Shown here: piece by piece, positions 51,856 through 63,498 of the stretch
Position numbering within the stretch: position 1 is the stretch's first letter
How the letters are laid out: each line of letters opens with the position of its first letter
NCBI GenBank assembly: GCA_036867785.1
Contig: CP145411.1
Span: 62,001-126,000, forward strand
Reading direction: 5' to 3'
Source: Plasmodiophora brassicae
Lineage: Eukaryota; Endomyxa: Phytomyxea; Phytomyxea; Plasmodiophorida
DNA: 64,000 nt
Notes under the pieces: generated by a model
Told to the model about the DNA's origin: nothing
Seen by the model: the letters and a program-made list of their open reading frames with translations, nothing else
Databases searched by the model: none
Program-made: the position numbers and the translations under genes

Positions 51856-54265
51856 ATGTACGTTGTCAAGCGCGATGGCCGCAAGGAGCAGGTGCACTTC
51901 GACAAGATCACGTCGCGCATCAAGAAGCTCTGCTATGGCCTGTCGGAAACGTTCGTCGAGCCGGTCAAGGTCGCCCAGAAGGTCGTCATGGGCGTCTATC
52001 CGGGCGTGACCACCGTCGAGCTCGATGAACTCGCCGCACAGACCGCCGCCTACATGTCGACGCAGCATCCCGATTACGCGCTGCTCGCGTCCCGCATCTC
52101 TGTCTCCAACCTGCACAAGCAGACGACGAAATCGTTCGTCGAGACCGCACGACGCCTGCACGACTGGGTCAACCCGAAGACGCGCCTGGAATCGCCGCTG
52201 ATCGCCGACGACGTCTGGGAAATCATCGAAGCGAACGGCGAACTCCTCGACTCGTCCATCATCTACGATCGCGATTTCGACTTTGACTATTTCGGCTTCA
52301 AGACCCTGGAACGGTCGTACCTGCTGAAGGTCGACGGCAAGATCGCCGAGCGCCCACAGCACATGCTGATGCGCGTCGCCGTCGGCATCCACAAGTCGGA
52401 TATCGCGGCGGCCATCCAAACGTACAACCTCATGTCCGAGAAGTGGTTCACGCACGCGTCCCCGACCATGTTCAACGCCGGCACGCCCGTCCCGCAAATG
52501 TCGTCCTGCTTCCTGGTGGCGCTCAAGAACGACTCCATCGAGGGCATCTACGACACGCTGCGCGAATGCGCCATCATCTCCAAGTCGGCCGGCGGCATTG
52601 GCGTCCACGTGCACAACGTGCGCGCCACCGGCTCCTACATTCGTGGTACGAACGGCACGTCGAACGGCATCGTCCCCATGCTTCGCGTGTTCTCCGACAC
52701 TGCCCGCTACGTCGACCAGGGCGGCGGGAAACGCAAGGGCGCGTTCGCCGTGTACCTGGAACCGTGGCACGCGGACATCTTCGAGTTCCTGGAGCTGAAA
52801 AAGGTACCCTGGGTTGAACAGCTGCCTCCCAACGTATGTCTCTGAGCTTTCGGTGCAGAACCACGGCAAGGAAGAGGAACGTGCTCGTGACCTGTTTTAC
52901 GGCCTTTGGATTCCCGATCTGTTCATGCAGCGTGTGCAGGCCGACGCCCACTGGTCGTTGTTCTGCCCGAACGAGGCGCCCGGTCTGGCGGACGTCTGGG
53001 GCGACGAGTTCGCTGCGCTGTTCGAACGCTATGAGAACGAGGGCCGGCAACGTAAGACGATCAGGGCGCAGGACCTGTGGTTCGCGATCCTGGAGGCCCA
53101 GGTCGAAACGGGGACGCCCTACATGATGTACAAGGACGCTTGCAACAGCAAGTCGAACCAGAAGAACCTGGGGACGATCAAGAGCAGTAACCTGTGCACG
53201 GAAATCGTCGAGTACACGTCGGCGGACGAGACGGCCGTCTGCAACCTGGCGTCGATCGCACTGTCCAAGTTCGTCACTGACGCCACGTTCGACTTCCATA
53301 AGCTGTACGACGTGACGTACACTGTAACGCTGAACCTGAACAAGGTGATCGACGGCAACTATTACCCTGTGCCCGAAGCGCGCCGATCGAACATGCGACA
53401 CAGGCCCGTCGGAATCGGCGTCCAGGGCCTTGCGGACGCCTTCATCCAGATGCGGTACCCGTTCGACTCGCCGGAGGCGCGCGCACTGAACCGCGACATC
53501 TTCGAGACGATCTACTTTGCGGCCTGCACTGCCTCCAAGGATCTGGCCGTTAAGGACGGCCCCTACGAGTCGTTCCCTGGCAGCCCGGCGTCCCAGGGCA
53601 TTCTCCAGTTCGACATGTGGAATGTAAAGCCGTCGTCGCGATGGGACTGGGACGCGCTGAAGGCCGATATCGCCCGGCATGGCATGCGGAATTCGTTGCT
53701 GCTCGCGCCGATGCCCACAGCGTCAACCAGCCAGATCCTGGGGAACAACGAGTGCTTCGAGCCGTACACGAGCAACATCTACGCGAGACGTGTGCTGGCT
53801 GGTGAGTTCACCGTCATCAACAAGCACCTGCTGGTGGACCTGATCAACCGGGGCCTGTGGGACGACGACTTGCGCCACCAGCTGATGGCACACAACGGGT
53901 CGGTCCAGAACATTGACCGAATCCCGCAGGATCTCAAGGACCTGTACAAGACCGTTTGGGAGATCAAGCAGAAGTCGCTGATTGACATGGCCGCCGATCG
54001 CGGCGCCTTCATTGACCAGTCGCAATCGTTCAACGTCCACATGACCGACATTAACTTTGGCAAGCTGACGTCGATGCATTTCTACGCCTGGACTAAAGGC
54101 CTCAAGACGGGCATGTACTACCTGCGATCTCGGCCCGCCGTCGACGCCATCAAGTTCACCGTTGACCAAGACGCTCTCGCGTCTGCCACCAATGACGTCG
54201 CCAAACGCCAGGCCATGGCCTGCTCGCTTGCCAACCGTGACGAGTGCCTGTCCTGCGGATCGTAA
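51856..54265 (+). CDS. RNR1: Ribonucleotide reductase large (R1) subunit, class Ia
   Basis: Exons 51856-52803 and 52859-54265 (intron 55 bases), 784 aa, the family size. R1 reduces NDPs to dNDPs with the radical from R2. The ATP cone starts [20 protein letters not shown]. The catalytic barrel has [20 protein letters not shown] (redox Cys), [46 protein letters not shown] (N, C and E of the active site), [19 protein letters not shown] (loop and the second redox Cys region) and [17 protein letters not shown]. The C-terminus DECLSCGS keeps the swinging C-x-x-C pair. The only intron lies just after the conserved LELKK, splicing into [17 protein letters not shown]. Expression should peak in S phase; no MCB-type box was recognised by eye. 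Confidence 0.95.
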
Positions 54266-54488
54266 TCACACTTGGATGCTCTCGTCCCTCATATTCTCAG
54301 TGTCGAAGTAAATTACATAAGTGAATACGCGACCGTCTGCCTACCTATCACGTCGTACAGGTCGGAAGAGGTTACCCGTGGCGTATTTTGGGGGGAGCGG
54401 GATCCTCTCCGACTGCGGAGGGGTACTACGACTACGTCGTGAGCTGCAGGGCGATCGATCGTCATTTGGCAATTGGTTGGTCGGAGGG

Positions 54489-56173
54489 ATGCGTGGCCTG
54501 CGGCCCCGATCGCTGAAGCAGGTGCTGGCGCTGATGCTCCTGCGACCGGGATGTACCGGCGATCTCGTGCAATGCTTGAAGGGACGCGCGACGCTGCTGG
54601 CACCGATCAACGACGACGCCGTCGTCGGCGCGCTGGCCATCGCGTGCTGGACGCTGCAGCGCGACGACGCACGGCATGTTATTGAATCGCTGTCGCCGTC
54701 AATCACAGAGCGATCGAGCGCGAACACGATTTTCGCGTTCGTTCGCGCGCACGCTTTGCAAACGCTCAGTCTGTCCGAGCACCACCTGAAGGTCGCACGA
54801 TCCGTTGATCTGGGCCGACTGGACCTCCACGATTCCCGGCTCTTCTTCCGCGCTATGATGAGGATTGGCGCCGTTGACGTGGACACGATCCAGCGCATGC
54901 TGAAACGCATGCTCGAAGAACGATCTCGCGATCTCGACGGACAATTAATATCGGATTTCCTGTGGCAATCGCTGCATGTTCAGGGCGCCAGCGCCCGCGA
55001 CGTTGAACCTCTCCTCGTTGGCTTGATATACACTCCGGGATGGCATCAACGCTTCACCGGTAAGCAGCTGCGGTTGGCGGTCTCGGCCGCCAACAAGATT
55101 GGCGTCAACGGCCGGGCCCGATTGCGACCTTTCTTTGAGACCGGTACGATGTCCCCCTTGTAAACGCTGACAATCACGCTGACGGTGCTGCAGCTGTAAG
55201 ATTGACGCATCAGGATGCGCTCGACAACCAGCTGCCCAGCTGGGAGCTGTCCGATTTGCTGATGACGCTCGTGACGTCCAGGACGTATGGGCCCACGACA
55301 TTGCAATCACTGGTGCCGTTATGCATGCGGACGCTGCCAAAATCGGAGCCGCCTGTCCGGTTGCAGATCCAGTGGGCGTACGCGGCCGCCAGCGAGCTGA
55401 GCCCGCCGCTCTTCAGCGAGCTCGCCAAGGCCGAGCAGATTGCCCTGCACGAACACAAGCCGCATGGCATCGCGACGATCGCTTGGGCATTCGCGCAGCT
55501 GGGCCAATTCGAGTTCGAGCCGCTTTTCGAACGAATCGCTACGCGATCCACCGAGATCGTCGACTGCTTCGATATGCGCGGTCTCGCGTCGATCGTCTGG
55601 GCGCTATCCGGCTATGCGCTCCAGGATATCAATGCGCGTGAGGCTATGGCACACGATGTCGTTGTGCCGTTATGGTCCTACGCTGCGTCAAGACTGTCGA
55701 TGGCCGACGGCAACGTTGTGATTCACTTGCTGAACGACGCGCGCCTTGCGCTGCTTCACACTCGCTGCAAACTCGATTTCGAACTTGCGCGTCGTGTCGC
55801 ATCGCTGGCCAGAGAGAATCCGAAGCCACGCTCGGAAAAGAAACAGTTCATCTACGACCAGATCGAGTCGTACCTGCAGCACCTTCGGGTGGGTCGGGTT
55901 CGCAGGTGGGCGGCTTGCCCATTCACGGGCCTTGAACTACCATTGGTCATCGACCAGATGGAGGCGTCGCGCGACCCGATTGTCATCGAAGTCCTCCTGC
56001 GACCCGAATTTGTGAATGGCAACCAGGTCCAGATGTGTGGCGGGGCGTTGAACAGGACGCACTTCCTTCGGCATAACGGCTTCTGTGTCGTTGTTGTTTC
56101 CGAGCAGGACTTCCTGAAACCCACGGAACACTTTGACCGCATCAACCTTCTCGTCGAGAAGTTGCAGCTGTAA
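54489..56173 (+). CDS. RAP-domain-type organelle RNA-binding protein
   Basis: Exons 54489-55143 and 55194-56173 (intron 50 bases, GTACGA..CTGCAG, with two CTGAC), 544 aa. The chosen Met begins MRGLRPRSLKQVLALMLLRP, basic and amphipathic, so probably mitochondrial. Most of the protein is helical repeats of the FASTK/OPR kind: ISDFLWQSLHVQGA, VRLQIQWAYAAASELSPPLF, PHGIATIAWAFAQLGQF, MRGLASIVWALSGYALQDI (pattern L..i.WA.a.lg). The last ~60 residues (PIVIEVLLRPEFVNGNQ .. RTHFLRHNGFCVVVVSEQDF) resemble a RAP domain, a nuclease-like fold (family: IEVdG..Hf .. K...L...G..vv.v). RAP proteins process or stabilise organellar RNA. The frame is open back to a GTG at 54321, which I do not take as the start. 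Confidence 0.7.
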
Positions 56174-56248
56174 CGTTGTGAAGGTCGGCACGCAGGTGAT
56201 TTGAACGCGGATCTTTATCTTCTAACGGCTTGGAATTGTCGCAGCGCA

Positions 56249-57626
56249 TCACAGCTGTGACAGCGATGTCACCAACGCGCAGTATACTCCGATGCTCTTC
56301 AGGTAAACGTCGACCCCAATCCTTTCGTCGTGGTCGTGGAATTTTACAGGCGTGTTGGGCGCCGCTGTGAATCCAATGCAAGGAATACCCATCGCGCGAA
56401 GAAACCGGGAGTCGGTCGCAGCCGGGAAGATTCGGGGTTCAATCCGTACGCCCAGTTGCTCGCACGTAGCTGATAAAGAAGCCCACCACGGATTGTCGTT
56501 CGGGTCTAACGAGGTCAATGGGTTCGCGTCGCTTCCGACAATCCTCTCAAACGTAACGCCAGCCTCGCTGGTCCAATCGCTGAGGTGGCGCTCAGCAAAC
56601 TCCCTCAGGTTCACGGACGGAGGGATTCGAATATCGATGCCGGCTTCGGCCTCACTAGGGATCACGTTCAACGCGTACGACTTCCCGCCATCGGTGGTGT
56701 GCCCACACTTGAGCGCCGTTACGTTCACGGTGACAACGTCTACCGCACGAATCCCGTTCAACAACGCGGTGATTCACGCACCCCACATGGACGAGCGACA
56801 CACCTCCCAGCGTGGCTCCGTCTTTAAGGAACGCATCGGCATGGCCTTGGCGAAACGCGAACGCTTTGTTAATGCAGCGAGACAGTTTCTGTACAGCACC
56901 ACCGTCCTCCAGGAACCCGCTCGCGTGCCCTGTCGTGCCCGTCGACCGGACCCGGATCCACCAGAGCGCCCGCTCGCCAAAGTAGACCGGAACGACATCG
57001 GTCGGCGACGCCAGGCCTTCATCCAGAGCGAACCCGACGTTCATCTTGCGGAATGCATCCGTGCTGGTAAATGCCTTCATGCCGTCGTACCCGCCGATCT
57101 CTTCGTCCGGCAGGAACATCAAATGCACCGTTCGCTTCGGCTGGAACGCGCCCTGTCGCTTCAAACGCCTCACGCCTACGCGTCCAATCAGATTCCGACT
57201 AAATACCTACGGTCCATTCCAAGCGCTGATACATTCGATGTACGCTGCCAGACAGCATTTCATGTCCTGCGTCCCGCGTCCGTACAGGAACCCGTCGCGG
57301 ATGACGCCGCCGAAAGGGTCGCACGACCACCTGTCGCTATCGACGGGCACGACATCGTAATGGCCCGTCAGCAGGAGCGATGGCAGGTCAGGAGACGTGC
57401 CCGGCCAGGTTGCAACGACGATCGGTTTCCCGGGCACGACTTCGTGCCTCTCGACGGACAGGCCCGCCTGCCGGCAGTGTTCGGACAGGAGCGCACAGAT
57501 GATCGCGTACGACCCGCTGCTGACGCCCGCACCCGATACCGTGTCGACGCGGACCAGGTCGACGAATCGCTGGACGGCCCCGGCGTCGTCCGCCGTCAAT
57601 CCGGCCACCAACGGGTCCGATGTCAT
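56249..57626 (-). CDS. Aminoacylase-1 (M20 metallopeptidase)
   Basis: Three minus-strand exons: 57626-57211, 57168-56804 and 56739-56249 (introns 42 and 64 bases); phases agree; 423 aa. Aminoacylase-1 frees L-amino acids from N-acetyl derivatives in the cytosol. Metal and catalytic motifs: LLLTGHYDVVPVDSDRW (zinc His and catalytic Asp), GRGTQDMKC (bridging Asp), MFLPDEEIGG (catalytic Glu-Glu), and near the end PVKFHDHDERIGVDVY (zinc His). The dimerisation domain has LGDVVTVNVTALKCG and NVIPSEAEAGIDIRIPP, as in ACY1. The 42-base intron joins NGP to RLKRQGAFQPKRTVHL. No signal peptide. Confidence 0.9.
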
Positions 57627-58429
57627 AGCGAGGTCCAAGGGCGACGCCCCCCGGGAATTCTATTGTCCGCATCGGCGCCGTTCTGGGGGGCGCTGTGTTC
57701 GCCGGTGGCTGACGAACCTACTGCTGCAACCTGGTCGTCTCTACCTGACGCTTTCAGCCTATATTGCATTGCGCTCCCTCGTGCACGGTCCCCGCGCCTG
57801 GTAAACGGTCTGTCTCCTAGGTATCTGCCGGTGATGGGCGGTGGTGGTGGTGGTGGTGGTGCATGCCACCTGGCAGGCGGCGTGCACAGGTCGACCTGGA
57901 TGCCGAACGCCGATGTGCGGCACGCGTGTGGAGTTGACGTACCGGACTAGCACGGGACGGGCAACGACGGCTGAAGGGGGCCGCCGACGGTGGATGTGCC
58001 CCGGGGGGACCGTCAGCGGGGTAGCCAGCAGCAACGCGATGCAGATGACGCAGACGCAGTACTGGAAGCGGCGGAACCAATCACCGTCGACGTCGTCCCG
58101 GTCGACCGATCGCCGTCCGGCCAGCTTGATGGAGACGGCGCTCGTCGGCGCGCGATACCCATGCGGCAACGCCATGCCCACACCCGCGACGGCACCGCCA
58201 GACGGTTCGTCCTGATGACTACCAGGCAGGATATTTCCTGCGACTGTCGACAACTTGGGAATGCACGCGCCCCCCCGTCGGCACCGTGCTCGGGATTCGA
58301 CGCGAATCTGGCCAACGCCAGACGCGGGCCGTCGCAGTCGGGACCAGACTGCCTGCGAGGGGTGCGCCGCGTGCAACGACGACGACGCGCACGGAATACG
58401 GATTGGGGGCACGCGTCGAATATACAATA
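57627..58429. other. Intergenic with GGT microsatellite; possible small membrane frame
   Basis: A (GGT)n run of about seven units lies at 57839-57860. On the minus strand a frame from ATG 58175 contains a basic tail and a hydrophobic stretch (YCVCVICIALLLATPL), so a small type II membrane protein is possible. Its downstream part looks non-coding and no splice could be set. I do not call it a gene. Confidence 0.35.
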
Positions 58430-58678
58430 TCATTCATAGGTCTCTCTCCTGGTCGTGTAGTCGGGCTCGTGAACGGTCACGCGCTGCGTGCCGCGCTGGA
58501 GGTCGGGTTCGACGAAGCGCGGCGGGCGACGCGGGCCGGAATTGCGGACGATGGCCTCGAGCCGTCGGATGCGGACGCGCTGGCGAACGATGCGGATCAC
58601 GGCGGCGATGACGACGACGACGAGAACGGCGCCGATCGCGACGACGACCCAGAACAGGGTCGGCGTCATCTGCGGCAT
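58430..58678 (-). CDS. Small single-pass membrane protein, unknown
   Basis: 82 aa from ATG 58678: MPQMTPTLFWVVVAIGAVLV.. with one long TM helix (~residues 8-31). A very basic juxtamembrane helix (RIVRQRVRIRRLEAIVRN) and a hydrophilic tail ending TTRRETYE follow. Short luminal N-terminus and basic cytosolic side fit an N-out, C-in topology. The frame is open upstream without a better start. No family recognised. Confidence 0.5.
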   Translation of the reverse strand: MPQMTPTLFWVVVAIGAVLVVVVIAAVIRIVRQRVRIRRLEAIVRNSGPRRPPRFVEPDLQRGTQRVTVHEPDYTTRRETYE

Positions 58679-59049
58679 GGATCGGCCCCCGGGCGCATCG
58701 CCATCGGTGCGTTCGAGTACGGTCGCCTGCGCTGCGACGGCTCGCAGCGCAGCGACCACTACTGGGACGCCACGCGAGACGGGCATGCCGACGACGCTCC
58801 TGGTCGTCGCGCCGAACCGTCCAGAATAGCGTCGCGCCGCTCAACCCGGCGTCATGCGGTTCGCTGGAAATAGGCACCACGTGACTGGCGGTCGGCCTCG
58901 ATCGAGCCCGATATAGCACAGCGACCGACCGCGAACTGGACGACGGAAGGGAACCTACCCCACGTCCGCCTCCCGCCTACAGGTACGCGTCTGGATCCGG
59001 GGGCCCACGTCTACCTGGGGCAGTAACGACACCGTCCCGGGATGGTGCA
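58679..59049. other. Intergenic, no gene seen
   Basis: 371 bases between two minus-strand genes. No repeat or RNA gene recognised. Confidence 0.35.
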
Positions 59050-59812
59050 TTACGACAGCAGCGGGGCGCCGCCGCACCTCGTGAACCGGAAGATGGTCAC
59101 GTCGCCGTCGACGAGGACGGTCTCCTGGCGGAAACCGGCGCTGGCCATGCCGGTGAAGAACCCGGGTTCCCAGGCGAACCGGTTGATATGGGCGAAGACG
59201 ATCGTCTGGGATCGGTCCGTGCACAGCGCCGAGAACGTCCTGAGCAGGAGCGGGATGTTCTCGTGCGCGAATATTAGGTCGGCGCCGACGATGATATCCT
59301 TCCCGCGTAGCGCGTCCGGGACGTCGTCGCCCCAGTACAATGGGTGAGCGGACACCCACGTGGCGGTGCCGTCGACGACGTTGCCGTCGATGGACGACTG
59401 GACAATGTCCATGACGGGCTCCTGGTCGGTGAGGACGACGGACCGGGCGCCCAGCAGCGCCAACGCGAGACCGACGAGGCCCGTCCCGCAGCCGACCTCC
59501 ACGACGTCCCTGTTGACGAAATCGACGACGCGCCGTCCGTCGCCCTTATCGAACCAGTCCATCTGCAGGCAAGCGCCGGATCAGACGGACGTACGCGACG
59601 CGAGACGACGACGACGGCCGTACGAGGACGCGCGCGCATTTCGTCGTCCCGCCGTGCAGGTGGATCGTGGCGCGCACCGACCGCAGCGGGAACGCCTGCG
59701 TCAGCCGCTGGTCGTGCGTCTCGTCGTCGTGCGAGCTCGGCCCGTCGCACCGGGCGCACGCCTCGCACTCGCACTTGCGTCGCAGCGCCCGACCGCGCCA
59801 CGCCCCGCTCAT
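59050..59812 (-). CDS. METTL21-like lysine methyltransferase
   Basis: Exons 59812-59624 and 59562-59050 (intron 61 bases), 233 aa. The seven-beta-strand Rossmann core is clear: VVEVGCGTGLVGLALALLGA (motif I, SAM), VVLTDQEPVMDIV (motif Post I, with acidic ribose-binding Asp), PLYWGDDVPDALRGKDIIVG ADL (the 'W' and 'aSD/aAD' of family 16 methyltransferases) and TIVFAHINR. METTL21-type enzymes methylate lysines of chaperones and elongation factors; the substrate cannot be told. The N-terminal exon carries a cysteine cluster (KCECEACARCDG) not usual for the family, possibly metal binding. The upstream side has a 30-base poly-C. Confidence 0.8.
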
Positions 59813-59891
59813 TCGCCGAGCGACTCCGTCGCCGGCGCCCGCGCGCACCGTCGCACTCGCGCGGTCCTGGCTGATGATGGCTCCCGGGCCG

Positions 59892-59922
<31 letters not shown>

Positions 59923-60957
59923 ATCACCGTCACGACCCGGCCATGGAAGTGTCGCCATACGACGGCGAATCGCCAAGGACGTCGCCGACGCCGAGCCTGC
60001 ATGTTCGGCGCGGTCTGGCCACCATATATACAGACCTGTGCAGTGTTGGAGATGCGCGAACCGTTAACTCTCAATGGTTGAAAGCCATCTGGGTTTCACG
60101 TATCCACAACATCGTCAGTGGCGGATGGTTTCGTGTCGGGCGTTAGACCGTCAGGGGCAGGTCATCAGAGTTCGCAATCAAGGCAAGTCTGCGGCAGCGG
60201 CCGCCCTGTCCGACTTCCGCTAGCACGGTTGGCCTAAAAGCGCCCAATGGCTACGTCGCACTCCTGCCTGCAGAGCTGCTCCCGCTTCTGTCTGAAAACC
60301 GCTGCGGCTGCTGTCGGCAGGGAACCGCTCCTGCCTAAAGCAGCCAGTGTCAAGGCTGCATTATTGCGTCCGCTTTTATATTGAACGAACAAGTTCGGCT
60401 GTTCTGTCAGCTGAACGAAATGTTCGACCGCGCGCAAAGCTGAAAGCGTTGAAATATGCACCCCGTGCCCCTGTGCACGACTGCCAGCCGTGGCCGTATC
60501 GGGGGCCTGCGCACGGGCGGCGGGCTCGCCCGTCGGCGACGCAGACATGTCCGCGACTGGCGACCAACTGGCGCACACGACTCAAGCAAGTCACGCACTT
60601 CCTGCACTGCGAGCCTGAGTACCGTGGTGACGCCGTCCCCCTGTCACGGAGAGATTTGACAGGGGTGCCGCAAGACGGGCCACTTCACACGTGTAAACTG
60701 CATCGTCGACACGCCCGACGCGTCAAACAACCCGCGCAGTGCCACGTTGACCGGTGCAGGTCGGAACCGTAGGGTGCGGGCACAGCGCTATGTTAGGCAC
60801 CCCCTCTTCTCATTACACAGCGTTGCCAGGTAGCACTGCCCTCCGTGCCTACTTCGTCCTGCGTCGGCATTGCCGTCGATCATCGCCCATATCATCGCTG
60901 TCCTCTCGACTGCGATATCAGTTGATCCTGTCTGCCAAGTGATCGATCCCGTCGGCT
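59813..60957. other. Intergenic with 30-base poly-C tract
   Basis: About 1.1 kb between the methyltransferase and the first SLC19-like gene. Apart from the homopolymer, nothing conserved was recognised on either strand. Confidence 0.4.
59892..59921. repeat. Poly-C / poly-G homopolymer, 30 bases
   Basis: Uninterrupted run of C on the plus strand about 80 bases upstream of the METTL21-like start codon. The exact length may be an assembly estimate. Confidence 0.85.
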
Positions 60958-62899
60958 ATGAAGATGATCGTCGACGAGACTAAAGCGTCCAGCAATAGTG
61001 ATGACATCAGCGTGGACGTCTCCCATGACGCCGAGGAGGACAAGGTCGCCAATCGCGCGTCCAGTAATAGATCATGGGTACTCGTGTCGATTTTCCTGAT
61101 CCTATCCACGCTGCTACAGTCGGTACGTGTCAGATACAGATATATCAGAGGATTTCTGCCAACCCTCCTTCAAATAGTTGAAACCATCTGATGCATACAT
61201 TCCGTTCTACTTCCAATACGCTCGTCATCTCAGCAAAGATGTCATCAATAATGCTAGTCAGCTTCGCTGTGCAAGTCCGCACATCTGCAACTGATGACGC
61301 GTTGGCCAGTCTATCCCTTCCGATCTTATGCCATGCTGCTTGGCTTGCTCCCTGTCACGATACTTGCCGAATCCATCTGCGGTTACGTCCCAGTAATTGG
61401 CGAGTGAAATGACATTGCTCATTTGTTTGCTAGCAAAGTTATCTGACTCCTCCCTGTGCGCAGTATTCGGCCTCATCTGTCGGTGGGTGACTCAGTTCGG
61501 TCTTTACTACGGTCCAGGGTTGATTTCCCTGCAGCTGTCCTACGCCGTCTTTGGTAGCGCTGCTGCTGCTGCCTTCCTCGTCGTTCCGTTCATAACCGAG
61601 TCTGGTTCTGTAGGGTTATCTCATGCCACCAAGATCATCTATTCAGCGTAAGCATATTCTATCTACGGCACCATACAAGGTGGAATGTCAATGCGCTTCC
61701 CCAATTAGTTTCACGTATCGTATGGTACCTGTGCACGTGTTCCATCGAATTACGGGATACATTCGGGGTGCCAACCTCCTCGCGCATGTCCTCGGTTCGT
61801 ACATTACGCGCAGAGCTGTCGTTGACTGGACGATGCTGACGGACGGTTGACAGGTGGATCGCTCGGGCAATTGATTTATATGCAGAACCCACCGGACGGC
61901 GGCGTCCATGATGCGACTTCGAAGTTGAAGGACCCGTTCTTTCTGCAGTTCACAATTTCTCAAGTATGTGGCAATAGCACTTCGTATGTTTGCAAATGAC
62001 CCCAGGTTTGAACACAAGTCGCTCAGGTGTGTGTCGGCATTGGTGCCATCCTGTTCTTTGCTGCAATCAGTGTACACAGAAGGCAAGGTGGTGTCAGTGA
62101 CTCGCGGCGTATGCGTCCGTCCCTGTCTCTGTCACACCTTTGTCAACTTCTGCGTTCGGTGTACGCGACTCGCAAGACGATTCTGTACTCCATCTGGTGG
62201 TGCATCGCTTTCGGCACCGTCGACCTCGTCTGGGACTACCAGTCCGTTCTCTTCCGTAAGTTCCTCGTAACGTGTGGAGGATTGTTCGCTAACCAAGTAC
62301 CGTATCTGCAGTGGACATGAAGCAGACCGTGAATTACACGGGCGTCGTGACGTCGGTACGTATATTTGTCCAGACCGTTCCGCTATCCGGCCCCAACGGT
62401 TGTTTCTGACAGGCGGCGCGCCTTGGCTGTGCCGTCGCTGCGATGCTATCCGGGCGATCGCGAGCCGTTTTGAAAGCGCACGGTGTGAGTATGATGTCTC
62501 TGGGCTCTATCGTTATCAGTGTTGGCCTGCTGGTCAGCGCACTCACGTACGACTTGGTTGTGTCATACATCGCGTACCTTGCTCTGGTGATGGCCAACGA
62601 GTTCTGCTATTGCTCTGCTACGGCCGAGATCGCGGTGGCCACTCCAGGTACAGAATACGTCAACGCCGTTTCTTAGATGAGCACACCTGCTTATCTGTGG
62701 TCGCTCAGATTCGCTTCGCGGCGTGGTACTTCTTTCCAACATGATCTTCGCCATGGTTCTGCAAGCGCTGCTTCAGTTTATTTGCGGTCCCCAAGTGCTA
62801 GACGTTTCGATCCGCGCGAAATACATGACGTGGGCGGCGTCCATGGGCCTGCTTGGCATCTTTATGCTGGGTGCGTCAACTGTCGTCACTGATGTATGA
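60958..62899 (+). CDS. SLC19-like (reduced folate / thiamine carrier family) transporter, copy 1
   Basis: Multi-exon gene from ATG 60958 to the stop at 62897-62899. Exon 1 is 60958-61122 and exon 2 starts at 61178. Further coding blocks lie near 61290-61400, 61450-61645, 61855-61960, 62030-62100, 62160-62255, 62310-62355, 62425-62650 and 62705-62899, with splice sites only approximate. An acidic cytosolic N-terminus precedes SWVLVSIFLILSTLLQS and LKPSDAYIPFYFQYARHLSK. This is the SLC19 signature region (family: ..l.gF....kPSEPFltPYL....n.T..ev). PFRSYAMLLGLLPVTILAES follows, like 'wTYSYl.lL.PvfllTDylrY'. Near the end, SYIAYLALVMANEFCYCSATAEIA matches the RFC 'Y..Y..fr..Yqf.itiA..qIA' helix. 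Twelve TM segments are likely. Substrate (thiamine, folate or other) cannot be told. Confidence 0.65.
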
Positions 62900-63498
62900 T
62901 GGGAACTCTCTTACACGCCTTTCACCCAGGGGTCACCCTCTTGCCGCGCCGGAAACGCGAAGTTCGTGCCATGTCGGCATAGCCTGTACCCATGGCGTAA
63001 ACGTCGCCCAGTGATAAACAGCTAAAACAATTCCTAGCCTGAGCATTGGTCCAGACCGACCTAGGGCACGTAGTCGGCAGCACGTCGTGAACAGTTCTAT
63101 AGGCGTCCAGATGGGCGGAATCGTTGCCGTTCGCTGCCCGCTGTAACGTAGCCGCCCGCCACGCGCCCTCAACTGGTCGACCGTCGGGCCGTCATCATCC
63201 CAGTCCCTCATCCCTCCTCAGTCATCGCATCTCGCAGATGCGCGACCGGGCCCGCAGTCACGGCAATGGACCTGGTGACGACTGACGAGGGGGTTACCCG
63301 TTACCGGCGCCCGTCCAGAGTCGACTCCGCGCGGCGTGGCTCACGTTTTTCACTTCGCATTCCAAATCGTTCCATCCGGTATCGTCCTGGTCAGCAGTAC
63401 CTTCACCATCGACCTTCCGTTTTGAGCGATTGGCCGTCGCCACCGTATCCGCCGTGATACCAGCCAAGTTGCCCTGCCACTGATTGACCGTGCTGGCA
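62900..63498. other. Intergenic between SLC19-like copies
   Basis: About 600 bases. No gene or repeat recognised; presumably 3' end of copy 1 and promoter of copy 2. Confidence 0.4.

Noticed and set aside
51856-54265. Minus-strand frames across RNR1 (e.g. 52574-53680)
   Set aside because: Shadows; RNR1 motifs run continuously on the plus strand.
57841-58100. Tandem GGT repeat as part of a CRISPR-like or satellite array
   Set aside because: Only a short trinucleotide run; no spaced repeats.
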